Assembly (NCBI RefSeq): GCF_003605195.1
Contig: NZ_QYOS01000021.1
Location: 186,001 to 250,000 of the forward strand
Source: Aurantiacibacter odishensis
GTDB taxonomy: Bacteria > Pseudomonadota > Alphaproteobacteria > Sphingomonadales > Sphingomonadaceae
Length of the DNA: 64,000 bases
Reading direction: 5' to 3'
Shown in pieces: positions 26,951-36,334 of the stretch (position 1 is the first letter of the stretch; each line of letters begins with the position of its first letter). Made by a program: the position numbers and the translations under genes. Under the pieces are notes generated by a model. That model saw only the letters and a list, made by a program, of their open reading frames with translations. It made no database searches and was not told where the DNA came from.

Positions 26951-28774
26951 CTATTCGACAGTCACCGATTTCGCGAGGTTGCGCGGCTGGTCTACATCGG
27001 TGCCCTTGGCCACGGCGACATGATACGCCAGCAATTGCACCGGAACGGCATAGACCAGCGGAGCGATGAGCGGATGCACCTTGGGCATCTCGATCACTGC
27101 CATACAGCCTTCGCCCGCCTGCTCGATCCCGGCCTTGTCGGAAATCAGAACCACCTTGCCGCCGCGCGCCTGCACTTCCTGCATGTTGGAGACGGTCTTC
27201 TCGAACAGCGGCCCGGAAGGGGCGAGGACGATCACCGGCACCTTGTCGTCGATCAGTGCGATGGGGCCGTGCTTCATCTCGCCACTGGCATAACCCTCGG
27301 CGTGGATGTAGCTGATTTCCTTCAGTTTCAGCGCCCCTTCCAGCGCCAGCGGGAAATCCGCTCCGCGACCGAGGTAAAGCACGTCACGCGCAGGCGCGAT
27401 CAGGTGCGCCATGTCGGCGATTTCCTCGTCGTGATCCAGCGCGGCGTTGAGGCACGCTGGCGCTTCCAACAGGTGATCGACGATGATCGCTTCCTCGCGG
27501 TGGTTCAGCAGCCCCTTCTTCACCGCGAAATGCGCCGCCAGCGCCGCCAGCACGGCAAGCTGGCAGGTGAAAGCCTTGGTTGAGGCAACGCCGATTTCCG
27601 GCCCCGCGTGTGTCGGCAACAGCAGGTCCGCCTCGCGCGCCATGGAACTGGTGGGCACGTTGACCACGGCGGCGATCACCTGTCCCTGCTTGCGACAGTG
27701 GCGCAGTGCGGCCAGCGTGTCCGCAGTTTCGCCACTCTGCGAGATGAACAGCGCCAGGCCGCCATCGGGCAGCACGGGTTCGCGGTAGCGGAACTCGCTG
27801 GCGTAATCGATATCCACCGGGACGCGGGCGAACTGTTCGAACCAGTATTTCGCTACCATTCCAGCGTAATAGGAAGTACCGCAGGCGACGATCGTGATGC
27901 GGTCGATGGCGGAAATGTCGAAATCGATCTGCGGCAGGGCCACGCGCTGTTCGCCGGGGCGCAGATAGCTGCGAAGGGTCTGCGCCACCACTGTGGGCTG
28001 CTCGAAAATCTCCTTCTGCATGAAGTGGCGATAGTTGCCCTTCTCGATCGCCGCGGCAGAAGCGCCGGAGGTCTGCACCTCGCGCTCGACCTCGTTGCCG
28101 TCGAGATCGCGGATTTTCGCGCCCTCGCGCGTGATCGTCACCCAGTCGCCTTCCTCGAGATAGGCGATCTGCTGGGTGAGCGGGGCCAGCGCCAGCGCGT
28201 CGGAGCCGAGGAACATCTCGTCCTCGCCGTAGCCGACGACCAGCGGCGAACCGAGGCGCGCCCCGATCAGCATGTCAGGGTGATCGCGAAAGGCTATCGC
28301 CAGCGCGAAGGCACCGCGCAGGCGCGGCAACACGGTCGCCACGGCGTCTTCGGGAGACATTCCTTCCTCGATCCGGCGCGAGATCATGTGGACGACCACT
28401 TCGGTGTCGGTCTCGCTCTCGAATTGGCGCCCCTCAGCGCGCAATTCGTCGCGCAGTTCCTTGAAATTCTCGATGATGCCGTTGTGCACCAGCGCGACGT
28501 GTTCGGTCGCGTGCGGGTGGGCATTCTTTTCCGTGGGAGCGCCGTGAGTTGCCCAGCGGGTGTGGGCAATACCCGTCTCGCCCGCGGCGGGATTGTTCGC
28601 CAGTTCCTCGACCAGACCATTCAGCTTGCCTTCCGCCCGGCGGCGTTTCAGCTTCCCGTCGTGGACCGTGCAGATGCCTGCGCTATCATAACCGCGATAT
28701 TCCATCCTGCGCAGACCGTCGACCAGCCGCGCCGCCACGTCGCGATGACCGACAATTCCGATAATTCCGCACAT
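26951..28774 (-). CDS. glmS: Glutamine-fructose-6-phosphate aminotransferase
   Basis: GlmS makes glucosamine-6-phosphate, the entry to UDP-GlcNAc for peptidoglycan and LPS. The 607-residue length is standard. The N-terminal glutaminase begins MCGIIGIVGHRDVA with the nucleophile Cys2 and RRMEYRGYDSAGI; two SIS sugar domains follow (ISQSGETADTLAALRHCR, EIGVASTKAFTCQLAVL), and the end is the expected DQPRNLAKSVTVE. It is in the minus-strand operon glmU-(103-aa protein)-glmS, 18 bases after the small gene. I see no glmS ribozyme-like element in that short gap. Confidence 0.98.
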   Translation of the reverse strand: MCGIIGIVGHRDVAARLVDGLRRMEYRGYDSAGICTVHDGKLKRRRAEGKLNGLVEELANNPAAGETGIAHTRWATHGAPTEKNAHPHATEHVALVHNGIIENFKELRDELRAEGRQFESETDTEVVVHMISRRIEEGMSPEDAVATVLPRLRGAFALAIAFRDHPDMLIGARLGSPLVVGYGEDEMFLGSDALALAPLTQQIAYLEEGDWVTITREGAKIRDLDGNEVEREVQTSGASAAAIEKGNYRHFMQKEIFEQPTVVAQTLRSYLRPGEQRVALPQIDFDISAIDRITIVACGTSYYAGMVAKYWFEQFARVPVDIDYASEFRYREPVLPDGGLALFISQSGETADTLAALRHCRKQGQVIAAVVNVPTSSMAREADLLLPTHAGPEIGVASTKAFTCQLAVLAALAAHFAVKKGLLNHREEAIIVDHLLEAPACLNAALDHDEEIADMAHLIAPARDVLYLGRGADFPLALEGALKLKEISYIHAEGYASGEMKHGPIALIDDKVPVIVLAPSGPLFEKTVSNMQEVQARGGKVVLISDKAGIEQAGEGCMAVIEMPKVHPLIAPLVYAVPVQLLAYHVAVAKGTDVDQPRNLAKSVTVE

Positions 28775-28792
28775 AAATTCAGTTCCTTGTCC

Positions 28793-29104
28793 CTAATGAG
28801 GGAAATTCTGGTCCACGAACATGTGGGCGAATTGCACCGGTTCGGGCTCGTGTCCGTTCTCTGCGATGAACCTCGCGCGTCCCTTGTCCCACATCTCGAC
28901 GATCGCAGGCTGCATGCCTTCAGGGAACTGCATCCGCTGCGCGACGATATCCTGCCAACTGCCTGTGCCGCCGAAGGTTTCGCGGAAGTAGGGTTCTGCC
29001 TCCACAAGCCACTTCGCGTTCGCCTCGTCCAGCTTGCCGATGGCATCCAGCACGTAACTGTCGAGCAGGCGAAGGAAGGGCTTGCCCTCGTAGCGATCGG
29101 TCAC
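28793..29104 (-). CDS. Uncharacterised 103-residue protein between glmU and glmS
   Basis: This is a small soluble protein with no recognised domain: MTDRYEGKPFLRLLDSYVLD, then AKWLVEAEPYFRETFG and ENGHEPEPVQFAHMFVDQNF. It is amphipathic and aromatic-rich with no signal peptide or cysteines. Its ATG overlaps the glmU stop by four bases and its stop is 18 bases from glmS, so it must be co-expressed with both enzymes of UDP-GlcNAc synthesis. Codon use is like its neighbours. A regulatory or helper role in amino-sugar synthesis is only suggested by position. Confidence 0.8.
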   Translation of the reverse strand: MTDRYEGKPFLRLLDSYVLDAIGKLDEANAKWLVEAEPYFRETFGGTGSWQDIVAQRMQFPEGMQPAIVEMWDKGRARFIAENGHEPEPVQFAHMFVDQNFPH

Positions 29105-30459
29105 TTCTTCTTCTCGGCTTTCTTGCGCTTCATCGTATCATGGAAGCGGTCGGCCCAGCCCGGCTTCACCAACTGGTCTGCCCGCACCATGCGAAGTTCG
29201 CCGTCGGCAACGTCGCGCGTTACCGCGCTTCCTGCCGCCACGATGGCATCGGCCCCGATGCTGACAGGCGCGATGAGCGCCGAATTGGAGCCGATGAAGG
29301 CGCGCGGTCCGATGGTGGTCTGGTGCTTGAAATAGCCGTCGTAATTGCAGGTGATCGTTCCCGCTCCGATGTTTGCGCCAGCGCCCACGGTGGCGTCACC
29401 CAGGTACGTGAGGTGATTGGCCTTGGCCCCCTCGCCCAGCGTTGCCTTCTTGATCTCGACGAAGTTGCCGACCTTGCTGCCCTTCTCCAGCACTGCACCA
29501 GGGCGAAGGCGGGCATAGGGGCCGACTTCCGCGCCCTCGCCCACAGTTGCGCCTTCGAGATGGCTGAACGCGCGGATTGTCGCGCCGCTCGCCACTGAAA
29601 CGCCCGGGCCGAACACCACGTTGGGTTCCACCACCACATCGGAGGCAAGATCGGTGTCGTAGCTGAAGAACACCGTATCGGGAGCGCGCAGTGTCACGCC
29701 TTCCGCCATCACTTCTTCGCGCCGCAGTGCCTGCCACTGCGCTTCTGCGGCGGCGAGTTCGGCGCGGCTGTTGATGCCTGCAACCTCGTCCGCATTGTCG
29801 CAGGATACGACCGCGCAGTTGTGGCCATCGGCAATGGCGATGTTGACGATGTCGGGGAGGTAATACTCGCCCTGCGCGTTCTCGTTTCGCACTCGGTCGA
29901 GCAGTGCGAAGAGGTCTTCGCTGCGCGCCGCCAGCAATCCGGAATTGCAGAGAGTGCACGCACGTTCGTCTTCGCTCGCGTCCTTGTACTCCACCATTTT
30001 GAGGATGCGGCCCTGCTGCGCGATCACGCGGCCGTAGCGCAGCGGATCGTCCGGCTCGAAGCCCAGCACCACGGCGGCGGGGGAATCGACGGCGCGCAGC
30101 CTGTCGATCATGGTCTGCATCGTTCCGGCTTTCACGAAGGGCACATCGCCGTAGAGCACGAGCACGTCGCCCTCGAAGCCTGCGAGAGCCTTCTGTGCCT
30201 GCTGCACCGCATGGCCTGTGCCCAGCTGCGGTTCCTGAACCGCGAAGTCCACCCGTCCCCCGAGCCGCTCTTCAAGCTGTTCGCGCGATTCGCCGACGAT
30301 GGTAACGAGCTTTTGCGGACCAAGCGTCTCGACGCTGGCCAGCAGGTGCTCGATCATCGGCCTTCCGGCCACCTGGTGCAGCACCTTGTGCAGGCTGCTT
30401 TTCATGCGGGTGCCCTTGCCCGCGGCAAGGATGATGGCGGCGATGGGTCTGTCACTCAT
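29101..30459 (-). CDS. glmU: Bifunctional UDP-GlcNAc pyrophosphorylase / glucosamine-1-P acetyltransferase
   Basis: GlmU acetylates glucosamine-1-phosphate and then uridylylates it to UDP-GlcNAc. The 452-residue protein has the pyrophosphorylase signature LAAGKGTRMKSSLHKVLH, GTGHAVQQ and VLYGDVPF, then a left-handed beta-helix acetyltransferase from about residue 240 with NFVEIKKATLGEGAKANHLTY and GAGTITCNYDG. I chose ATG 30459 (MSDRPIAAIILAAGKG); ATG 30471 is an alternative four codons upstream. It leads a minus-strand operon with the small protein and glmS and is divergent from gph across 61 bases. Confidence 0.97.
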   Translation of the reverse strand: MSDRPIAAIILAAGKGTRMKSSLHKVLHQVAGRPMIEHLLASVETLGPQKLVTIVGESREQLEERLGGRVDFAVQEPQLGTGHAVQQAQKALAGFEGDVLVLYGDVPFVKAGTMQTMIDRLRAVDSPAAVVLGFEPDDPLRYGRVIAQQGRILKMVEYKDASEDERACTLCNSGLLAARSEDLFALLDRVRNENAQGEYYLPDIVNIAIADGHNCAVVSCDNADEVAGINSRAELAAAEAQWQALRREEVMAEGVTLRAPDTVFFSYDTDLASDVVVEPNVVFGPGVSVASGATIRAFSHLEGATVGEGAEVGPYARLRPGAVLEKGSKVGNFVEIKKATLGEGAKANHLTYLGDATVGAGANIGAGTITCNYDGYFKHQTTIGPRAFIGSNSALIAPVSIGADAIVAAGSAVTRDVADGELRMVRADQLVKPGWADRFHDTMKRKKAEKKK

Positions 30460-30520
30460 GACAGGCGCCATGCCAGCAATTGATTGCAGTTTCCATATCT
30501 CTCCCCCACATGCCCTCGCG

Positions 30521-31192
30521 ATGAGCAAATTTCCTTTCGATATCGTCCTTTTCGACCTCGACGGTACGCTGGTGGACAGCGCCCGAGACCTGTGCCCCGC
30601 TGTCAACCACGCGCTCGGCGCGATCGGTCGTGACGGCGTGAGCGAGACGGCCACGCGGAACATGATCGGCGGCGGCACGGACATGATGCTGACCCGCGCG
30701 CTGGAAGCCACGGGCGGACTGGTGGACGAGGCGACATACAAGGAACTGAGCGGCGCGCTGCTGGAGTTCTACTGGGACAATATCGCCAACAACACGGTGC
30801 CCTATCCCGGCTGCCTCGGCGCGCTGGATCAGTTGGCGGGGCGTGGCTGCAAGCTGGCGGTGGTGACGAACAAGAGCGAGAAACCGGCGCGCGAACTGCT
30901 GGATGCGCTTGAGATGACGGACCGTTTCGCCGCGATCTACGGCGGCGACACACTGGGCCGGGAACGCGCCAAACCAAAGCCCGATATCCTGCACGCTGCG
31001 ATTGCGGACTGCGGTGGCGGACGCGCGGTGATGGTCGGCGATTCGACTTACGACGTGCGTGCCGGAAAGGCAGCAAGCCTCCCGGTTGTCACCTGCCGCT
31101 ACGGCTATCACGACGTGCCGGTCCACGAATTGGGCGGTGACGTGATGATCGACCATTTCGACGAACTGGTCGGCGTACTGGAAGACCTCTAG
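30521..31192 (+). CDS. gph: Phosphoglycolate phosphatase (HAD family)
   Basis: This 223-residue HAD phosphatase is expected to clear 2-phosphoglycolate. Motif I is FDLDGTLVDSARDL, motif II is VVTNKSE, motif III Lys is in ERAKPKPDIL, and motif IV is VMVGDSTYDVRAGKAA. The helical cap (about 20-85) with GGGTDMMLTRAL matches Gph. The ATG at 30521 gives the family N-terminus MSKFPFDIVLFD. It is divergent from glmU and ends 15 bases from the convergent DUF2794 gene. Substrate specificity among HAD phosphatases is hard to prove by motif, so the exact substrate is inferred. Confidence 0.9.
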   Translation: MSKFPFDIVLFDLDGTLVDSARDLCPAVNHALGAIGRDGVSETATRNMIGGGTDMMLTRALEATGGLVDEATYKELSGALLEFYWDNIANNTVPYPGCLGALDQLAGRGCKLAVVTNKSEKPARELLDALEMTDRFAAIYGGDTLGRERAKPKPDILHAAIADCGGGRAVMVGDSTYDVRAGKAASLPVVTCRYGYHDVPVHELGGDVMIDHFDELVGVLEDL

Positions 31193-31207
31193 CGGTTTCG
31201 CCGGCGC

Positions 31208-31564
31208 CTACTGATCCACCGCTTTCAGCAAGCGCCTCTCCACCGGAGCGAGCACATTGTTCAGCTCGTGGCCGCGCTTCAGCACCTGTCCATGCTCTCC
31301 GAATAGCGCCCACATGCCCTGCTTCTGGTGCAGCGCCGGGCGCTTCTCCAGTCGCATCTGCGGCACATCGGCGGTGCGGCGGAAGGCAGCGAAAGTGGCG
31401 CAATCGCGGGTGAAATCCATCGCGTAATCCCGCCACTCGCCAGCAGCCACCATCCGGCCGTAGAGATCGAGGATGTGGGTAAGCTCCTGCCGATTGAAGC
31501 CCACCTGTTCGGGAGAGCCCTGGCCGGGAAATGCAACGATATTCGGCCCTGCCGGGGCAGCCAT
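31208..31564 (-). CDS. DUF2794 family protein
   Basis: This 118-residue protein matches what I recall of DUF2794, a family found in alphaproteobacteria and of unknown function. The conserved block is VGFNRQELTHILDLYGRM, GEWRDYAMDF, RLEKRPALHQKQG and LKRGHELNNVLAPVERR. It has no signal peptide, cysteines or membrane segments. The ATG at 31564 overlaps the cysE stop by one base, so it is the last gene of the minus-strand operon DUF2066-like, hdaA, cysE, DUF2794. Its position suggests a link to sulfur metabolism or to replication control, but neither is shown. Confidence 0.85.
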   Translation of the reverse strand: MAAPAGPNIVAFPGQGSPEQVGFNRQELTHILDLYGRMVAAGEWRDYAMDFTRDCATFAAFRRTADVPQMRLEKRPALHQKQGMWALFGEHGQVLKRGHELNNVLAPVERRLLKAVDQ

Positions 31565-32277
31565 CAACTGCGGGCCCCGGTCTTGCGCGTTTTCTCCCCG
31601 CCGTCGTCTGGCGCGGGCAGGCTTTTGCGAAGCTGTGCCATCTCGTCGCGCAGAAGCTGGATCTCGGCTTCGAGCACCTGCACCCGTTCGCTGGGCACGG
31701 GTTCGCAAGGTTCGTCGCAAGGCGTGCCATAGGGGATAAATTCGCGCAGCCAGGTTTCGGCAGGCACCAGGGTGGAGCGCGCCTTCAGGCCGATCATCGT
31801 CGCGCCTTCCGGCACATCGTCCGTCACCACGGCATTTGCACCCACGCGCGCCCGTTCGCCGACAGTGATCGGGCCGATCACCTGCGCGCCGGAACCGATG
31901 ATGACATTGTCGCGCAGCGTCGGGTGGCGTTTGCCGCCCTGGCCGCTGGTGGGATTGGTGCCGCCCAGGGTCACGCACTGGTAGATCGTCACGTTGTCGC
32001 CGATTTCGGCGGTTTCGCCGATTACGGTAAAGCCGTGGTCGATGAAGAAGTTCTTGCCGATTTTCGCGCCGGGATGAATGTCGATCGCGGTCATCCAGCG
32101 AGAAATATGGTTCACCAGTCGGGCGAGGAAGAACAGCTTCGCCTCGAACAGCCAGTGGGCGATCTTGTGCATGCCGAGGGCCAGAACCCCCGGATAAAGC
32201 AGGATTTCCCACCGCGAACGCGGCGCGGGATCGCGCGCGCGGATCGAGTCCAGATAGGCGACAAGCCGGTCGAACAT
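31564..32277 (-). CDS. cysE: Serine O-acetyltransferase (EpsC/CysE type)
   Basis: CysE acetylates serine with acetyl-CoA, the first step to cysteine. The 237-residue protein has a short helical N-terminus and the hexapeptide beta-helix with IDIHPGAKIGKNFFIDHG, GDNVTIYQCVTLGGT, KRHPTLRDNVIIGSGAQVIG and GANAVV. The shortened N-terminus is like the EpsC group rather than enterobacterial CysE. After the beta-helix there is an unusual Cys-containing stretch (GTPCDEPCEPVPSE) and a predicted coiled coil (VLEAEIQLLRDEMAQLRKSL), which could drive oligomerisation. It lies 27 bases after hdaA. Confidence 0.94.
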   Translation of the reverse strand: MFDRLVAYLDSIRARDPAPRSRWEILLYPGVLALGMHKIAHWLFEAKLFFLARLVNHISRWMTAIDIHPGAKIGKNFFIDHGFTVIGETAEIGDNVTIYQCVTLGGTNPTSGQGGKRHPTLRDNVIIGSGAQVIGPITVGERARVGANAVVTDDVPEGATMIGLKARSTLVPAETWLREFIPYGTPCDEPCEPVPSERVQVLEAEIQLLRDEMAQLRKSLPAPDDGGEKTRKTGARS

Positions 32278-32304
32278 AGCACTCAGTTTCCCATCAAAAC
32301 CCGC

Positions 32305-32913
32305 TCAGATCAAGCGCGGCTCCTCCGGCCCGTGCACCGCTTCCAGTGCCGCGCGCCAGATTCCAAGGGTAGGTGGGGCCTTTCGCTCCAGAGACAAGCG
32401 GTCGATGGTCGCGACCAGCTTTTCCAGTTCCTCCTGCGAGCGCGATGCGCGCGGAACGAGATATTCGGCGGCATCGGCAGGCAGAGGCAATCCGCGCTCC
32501 TGTGCGAGGGAAAGCAGCAGATCGCGCGCCATGTCATCGTCCGGCTGGCCGATTTCCAGTTGCAGCGAACCGCCAAGGCGAGAGCGCAGGTCCGGCAAGG
32601 CAATGTCCCACGGCGGCTCTCCGCCGACGATCAGCAGCGGCGTGCCTTGCTCCTGCGCGCGGTTCCAGCGGTGGAACAGCGCATCTTCCGGCATCGCCTG
32701 CCCGTCATCGACGGCATCGCCCTTGCCGCTTCTCGCGAACCACAGTGCCAGCAGGGACTTTCCGGATCGCGGCGGCCCCGTCAGCACGGCCGTGCGATAT
32801 GGCCAGGCCTCAGGCGCCAGCAGGGCTTCGGCCACGTGGGCGTTGGCATTGCCCAGCACGATCCGCGCAGGGCCGTTGCCGCCGGCTGCAAGGGGAAGTG
32901 CAATCTGGCTCAT
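32305..32913 (-). CDS. hdaA: HdaA-like regulator of DnaA
   Basis: This 202-residue DnaA-related AAA+ protein likely helps inactivate DnaA-ATP with the beta clamp (RIDA). A clamp-binding motif is visible at the N-terminus (MSQIALPL), followed by the P-loop TGPPRSGKSLLALW and a domain III-like region (LPDLRSRLGGSLQLEIGQPD) with GLPLPADAAEYLV. It lacks the DNA-binding domain IV of DnaA. The sensor/Walker B region is loose (PLLIVGGEPPW), as in other Hda proteins. The ATG at 32913 is used. It lies 10 bases after the DUF2066-like gene, an arrangement I recall from other proteobacteria. Confidence 0.85.
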   Translation of the reverse strand: MSQIALPLAAGGNGPARIVLGNANAHVAEALLAPEAWPYRTAVLTGPPRSGKSLLALWFARSGKGDAVDDGQAMPEDALFHRWNRAQEQGTPLLIVGGEPPWDIALPDLRSRLGGSLQLEIGQPDDDMARDLLLSLAQERGLPLPADAAEYLVPRASRSQEELEKLVATIDRLSLERKAPPTLGIWRAALEAVHGPEEPRLI

Positions 32914-32923
32914 CCCGAGCCCC

Positions 32924-34207
32924 TTAGCGCGAAATGCCGAGCGCGTTCTGCCCTTCGTTGACAGCCCAGCCACGCTGCCGCAGCGCGGCGGCCAGGGCCG
33001 AGATGTCTCCGGCATAGGTTACATCGAACACGGAAGCGCCGCCGATTGCTGTCGAGCGGACCGAGACCCGCGTTACGCCGGGCACTGCGCGAAGTGCGGT
33101 GATGGCGCCGTCGAAGTCGGACGCATCGGGCGTTGCCACCTGCACGCCGTAGCTCGCCGTGGGCACGGTAGTCTCGACCGGCTGGGGCTGGCCCGCACCG
33201 TCTATCGATACGTCCGTCGAGGTTTCGCCCTCGCCCGCAGCGGCCGCCTGGTCCGCCAGTTCTGCCGAACGCGCCGCTTCAAGCAAAGCGCGCACTTCAT
33301 CGCTGATTTCGATATTGTCGAGCGTAAGCGTTGGGTCGGGCCGGAGGGTGCCGTCAGCCAGGGCACGCGCGAAAATCTCGTCGAAACGCGTGACGGCACG
33401 TTTGAGCATGTCCGGAAGTTCCTCGCCGCTATCGGCGCGCATCGTGAACTCGCCCAGGAAACGATTGTCGGGACCATAACGCGCGGTAAAGCGCCCTTCC
33501 ACGGGGCCGCCCGGCCATTCCCAGCGCAGGTTGGCTATCGGCACGATCACGTCTGCTGCGCCGAACTGATCCAGAATGTTATTCCACCATGCGCGGCTGC
33601 GACGACCGGTCTGCCCGTACGTCAGCAGCAGCGATTCGCCGCCCGAACCGGCAGGGCGGACATAATCGATTGTGCTGGAGCCGAACTGGTACTCGGCCCA
33701 GGCTCGCTGCCATGGGTTACGCACCTCGAACATGGTCTCCGTGCCGCCCGAAATCAGCACCGGCAGGGTCAGCATCGGGGCGGAACGCGAACTTTCGCCA
33801 CCTGCGCCAAGCAGTGCGCCCGCACGCTGGCGGTCGAAAATCACGCCCAGCCGAGCGATGTAGCGGCGCGGACCGATGTTCTCTTCTTCCACCACGATGG
33901 CGGCCACCAGCGATTCGAGGCGCGAATCGGGTATATCCGGCCCATCGAGCCGTTCCCACGCGATGCGCTGGGCCTCGCGCCAGCCGTTGGCGCGGGCTTC
34001 TTCTGCGTTGTCGCCGCGAACGTCCACCTCGATACCGTCCACCTCGATGTCGCTGCTGCTGGCGACGGGGGCAATCCCCCGCTCGCCAGATACCTGCGCA
34101 TAGAGCGCGGCCGCGGCGATAAGGGCGAGCACAAGCACGGCTATCACCGCAATCGCGGTGGGCAGGCGCTCATTTGTGGGGCGAGAAGAGGGAAAAACGA
34201 TGTTCAT
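32924..34207 (-). CDS. Membrane-anchored DUF2066-like protein
   Basis: This 427-residue protein has an N-terminal anchor ([21 protein letters not shown]), so most of it is probably periplasmic. After the anchor, the sequence [23 protein letters not shown] with [21 protein letters not shown] resembles DUF2066, a family often found between purM and hda. The C-terminus ([21 protein letters not shown], then [12 protein letters not shown]) has a small ferredoxin-like alpha/beta fold reminiscent of heavy-metal-associated domains but without a CxxC. ATG 34207 was chosen for the clean anchor. It is divergent from purM across 68 bases and leads the hdaA-cysE operon. Function unknown. Confidence 0.7.
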   Translation of the reverse strand: MNIVFPSSRPTNERLPTAIAVIAVLVLALIAAAALYAQVSGERGIAPVASSSDIEVDGIEVDVRGDNAEEARANGWREAQRIAWERLDGPDIPDSRLESLVAAIVVEEENIGPRRYIARLGVIFDRQRAGALLGAGGESSRSAPMLTLPVLISGGTETMFEVRNPWQRAWAEYQFGSSTIDYVRPAGSGGESLLLTYGQTGRRSRAWWNNILDQFGAADVIVPIANLRWEWPGGPVEGRFTARYGPDNRFLGEFTMRADSGEELPDMLKRAVTRFDEIFARALADGTLRPDPTLTLDNIEISDEVRALLEAARSAELADQAAAAGEGETSTDVSIDGAGQPQPVETTVPTASYGVQVATPDASDFDGAITALRAVPGVTRVSVRSTAIGGASVFDVTYAGDISALAAALRQRGWAVNEGQNALGISR

Positions 34208-34275
34208 GGGGGAATTCGCGGGTCTTTTGCCCAAAGGCGAGTGGAATTCCAAGCGCGAATGCGTATGGCAGGTGC

Positions 34276-35373
34276 ATGAATTCGGACAAGCAATCCTATA
34301 CCTACGAACAGGCCGGCGTTTCCATCGATGCGGGCAACCGGCTGGTGAAAGCCATCGGACCGCTGGTGAAAGCCACGATGCGCCCCGGCGCGGACGGCGA
34401 AATCGGCGGGTTCGGCGGCTTCTTCGATCCCAAGGCTGCGGGCTACAAGGATCCGCTGCTGGTGGCCGGAAACGACGGGGTCGGCACCAAGCTGAAGCTG
34501 GCGATCGAGACCGACCGGCACGATACCGTCGGCATCGATCTTGTCGCCATGTGCGTGAATGACCTCATCGTGCAGGGGGCTGAACCGCTGTTCTTCCTCG
34601 ATTACTTCGCCACCGGCAAGCTGGAGAACGGCATTGCCGAGCGCGTGATTGCGGGCATTGCGCAGGGCTGCAAGGAAGCAGGCTGCGCGCTGATCGGCGG
34701 CGAGACGGCGGAAATGCCGGGCATGTATGCGCCGGGCGATTACGACCTGGCGGGATTCTGCGTCGGCGCGGTGGAGCGCGGCGAGCAGCTTACCGGAGAG
34801 CGCGTGGCTCCCGGCCACGTGCTGCTGGGGCTTGCCAGTTCGGGCGTCCATTCGAACGGGTTCTCGTTGGTGCGCCGCCTAGCGGAAGACAAGGGCTGGA
34901 AGCTCGACCGCCCTGCCCTGTTCGATCAGGACCGCCTGCTTATCGATCACTTGATCGAGCCGACCCGCATTTACGTGAAGAGCCTGCTCCCCACCGTGCG
35001 CGCGGGCCACATCGATGCCCTCGCCCACATCACCGGCGGCGGCCTGCTGGAGAACCTGCCGCGTGTGTTGCCCGAGGGTGCACGCGCAATGGTGGATGCC
35101 GACAGCTGGGAACAGCCGCGCCTCATGGCTTTCCTCCAGGCCCAGGGAAATATCGAGCCGGGCGAGATGGCGCGCACGTTCAACTGCGGTATCGGCATGG
35201 TGCTGGCGGTGACGCCCGACAAAGTCGATGCTGTCACTGCGGCTCTCACCGAAGCGGGCGAGAGCGTGTTCCGTATCGGCGAGATCGTCGAAGGCCAGCG
35301 CGGCTGCACGGTCAAGGGCTCTGCGGGCACCTGGTCCGCTCGAAGCGACTGGACCGCGGATCACGATGCCTGA
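34276..35373 (+). CDS. purM: AIR synthetase (phosphoribosylformylglycinamidine cyclo-ligase)
   Basis: PurM closes the imidazole ring of AIR using ATP. The 365-residue protein has the family signatures [68 protein letters not shown] and [17 protein letters not shown]. The ATG at 34276 follows a GCAGG-like site; upstream in-frame sequence overlaps the divergent gene. It overlaps the purN fusion gene by 8 bases (35366-35373), giving the common purM-purN pair. Confidence 0.97.
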   Translation: MNSDKQSYTYEQAGVSIDAGNRLVKAIGPLVKATMRPGADGEIGGFGGFFDPKAAGYKDPLLVAGNDGVGTKLKLAIETDRHDTVGIDLVAMCVNDLIVQGAEPLFFLDYFATGKLENGIAERVIAGIAQGCKEAGCALIGGETAEMPGMYAPGDYDLAGFCVGAVERGEQLTGERVAPGHVLLGLASSGVHSNGFSLVRRLAEDKGWKLDRPALFDQDRLLIDHLIEPTRIYVKSLLPTVRAGHIDALAHITGGGLLENLPRVLPEGARAMVDADSWEQPRLMAFLQAQGNIEPGEMARTFNCGIGMVLAVTPDKVDAVTAALTEAGESVFRIGEIVEGQRGCTVKGSAGTWSARSDWTADHDA

Positions 35374-36331
35374 GCAAAAGGCGAGAATCGCCTGCCTGCT
35401 GTCCGGCAACGGCACGACGATGTCGGCGCTGCTATTCCAGTCGCGCCTGCCCGATTGCCCCTACGACATCGTGCTGGTTGCCAGCAACAATCCCGATGCG
35501 CCCGGTCTGAAGATCGCCGCGGCGGAAGGCATTGCCACGTTCAGTCACGATCATCGCGGTATGGATCGGCGGGAGCACGAGAAAATCATGGATGCCGCCT
35601 TGCGCAAATCAGGCGCGGAATACCTCGCACTGTGCGGTTATATGCGCATCCTGACGGCGGACTTCGTGAAAGGCTGGGAAGGCCGGATGGTCAACACCCA
35701 CCCCAGCCTGTTGCCCAAGTACAAGGGCCTGGATACGCACCAGCGCGCTATCGAGGCGGGCGAGGACTATGGCGGCTGCTCGGTGCATGTCGTGACTCCC
35801 GAACTCGACGGCGGGCCGCTGCTGGGACAGATGCCGGTCGCCATCCTGCCAGCGGACACGCCGGAAAGCCTCGCGCACCGTGTCATCCTCGCCGAGTACC
35901 AGCTCTACCCCCGCATGGTGGCCGATTACGTCGGGCGGCATTACCGGGCGGACTGGCTGCTGGAGAAAGTGCGTGAACTCGCCATGGGCCTGCCGGAAGC
36001 GGAGGAGCGCGAGAGCCACGGCGCACCGGGCTGGCGCAGCGGCGGCAAGAGCGGAAAATACTTCGCCTACCTGTCCGAGAAGCATCACGGCGAACCGCAC
36101 ATCGGCCTGCTGGTGAAAACCGGCGGGCCGGACGAAGTCGCCGACCTTGCCGAGACCGCACCCGAAACCTATTACCGTCCGGCCTATTACGGAGCGAGCG
36201 GATGGGTCGGGATCATTCTCAACAGGCCGGGCGTTGATTGGGACCATGTTGCTGAATGGCTTGAAAGAAGCTGGCGCTCCGTTGCCCCAAAGCGCCTCAC
36301 GAAGCTGCACGATGCCGCAGACGAATTCTGA
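35366..36331 (+). CDS. purN: GAR transformylase (PurN) fused to an MmcQ/YjbR domain
   Basis: Residues 1 to about 198 are PurN, which transfers a formyl group from 10-formyl-THF to [38 protein letters not shown], the catalytic [12 protein letters not shown] with His and [17 protein letters not shown] with Asp. The remaining ~123 residues match the MmcQ/YjbR domain, a small CyaY-like fold sometimes called DNA-binding: [17 protein letters not shown] start ([18 protein letters not shown]), [26 protein letters not shown] and [14 protein letters not shown]. No stop or frameshift separates the parts. Ordinary PurN is about 190-210 residues. The gene starts inside the purM stop region and ends 3 bases before the sulfotransferase. 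Confidence 0.93.
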   Translation: MPEQKARIACLLSGNGTTMSALLFQSRLPDCPYDIVLVASNNPDAPGLKIAAAEGIATFSHDHRGMDRREHEKIMDAALRKSGAEYLALCGYMRILTADFVKGWEGRMVNTHPSLLPKYKGLDTHQRAIEAGEDYGGCSVHVVTPELDGGPLLGQMPVAILPADTPESLAHRVILAEYQLYPRMVADYVGRHYRADWLLEKVRELAMGLPEAEERESHGAPGWRSGGKSGKYFAYLSEKHHGEPHIGLLVKTGGPDEVADLAETAPETYYRPAYYGASGWVGIILNRPGVDWDHVAEWLERSWRSVAPKRLTKLHDAADEF

Positions 36332-36334
36332 CGC

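Noticed and set aside
27608-29335. A 575-codon plus-strand frame across glmS, the small gene and glmU
   Set aside because: It crosses three well-supported minus-strand genes and has no domain of its own.
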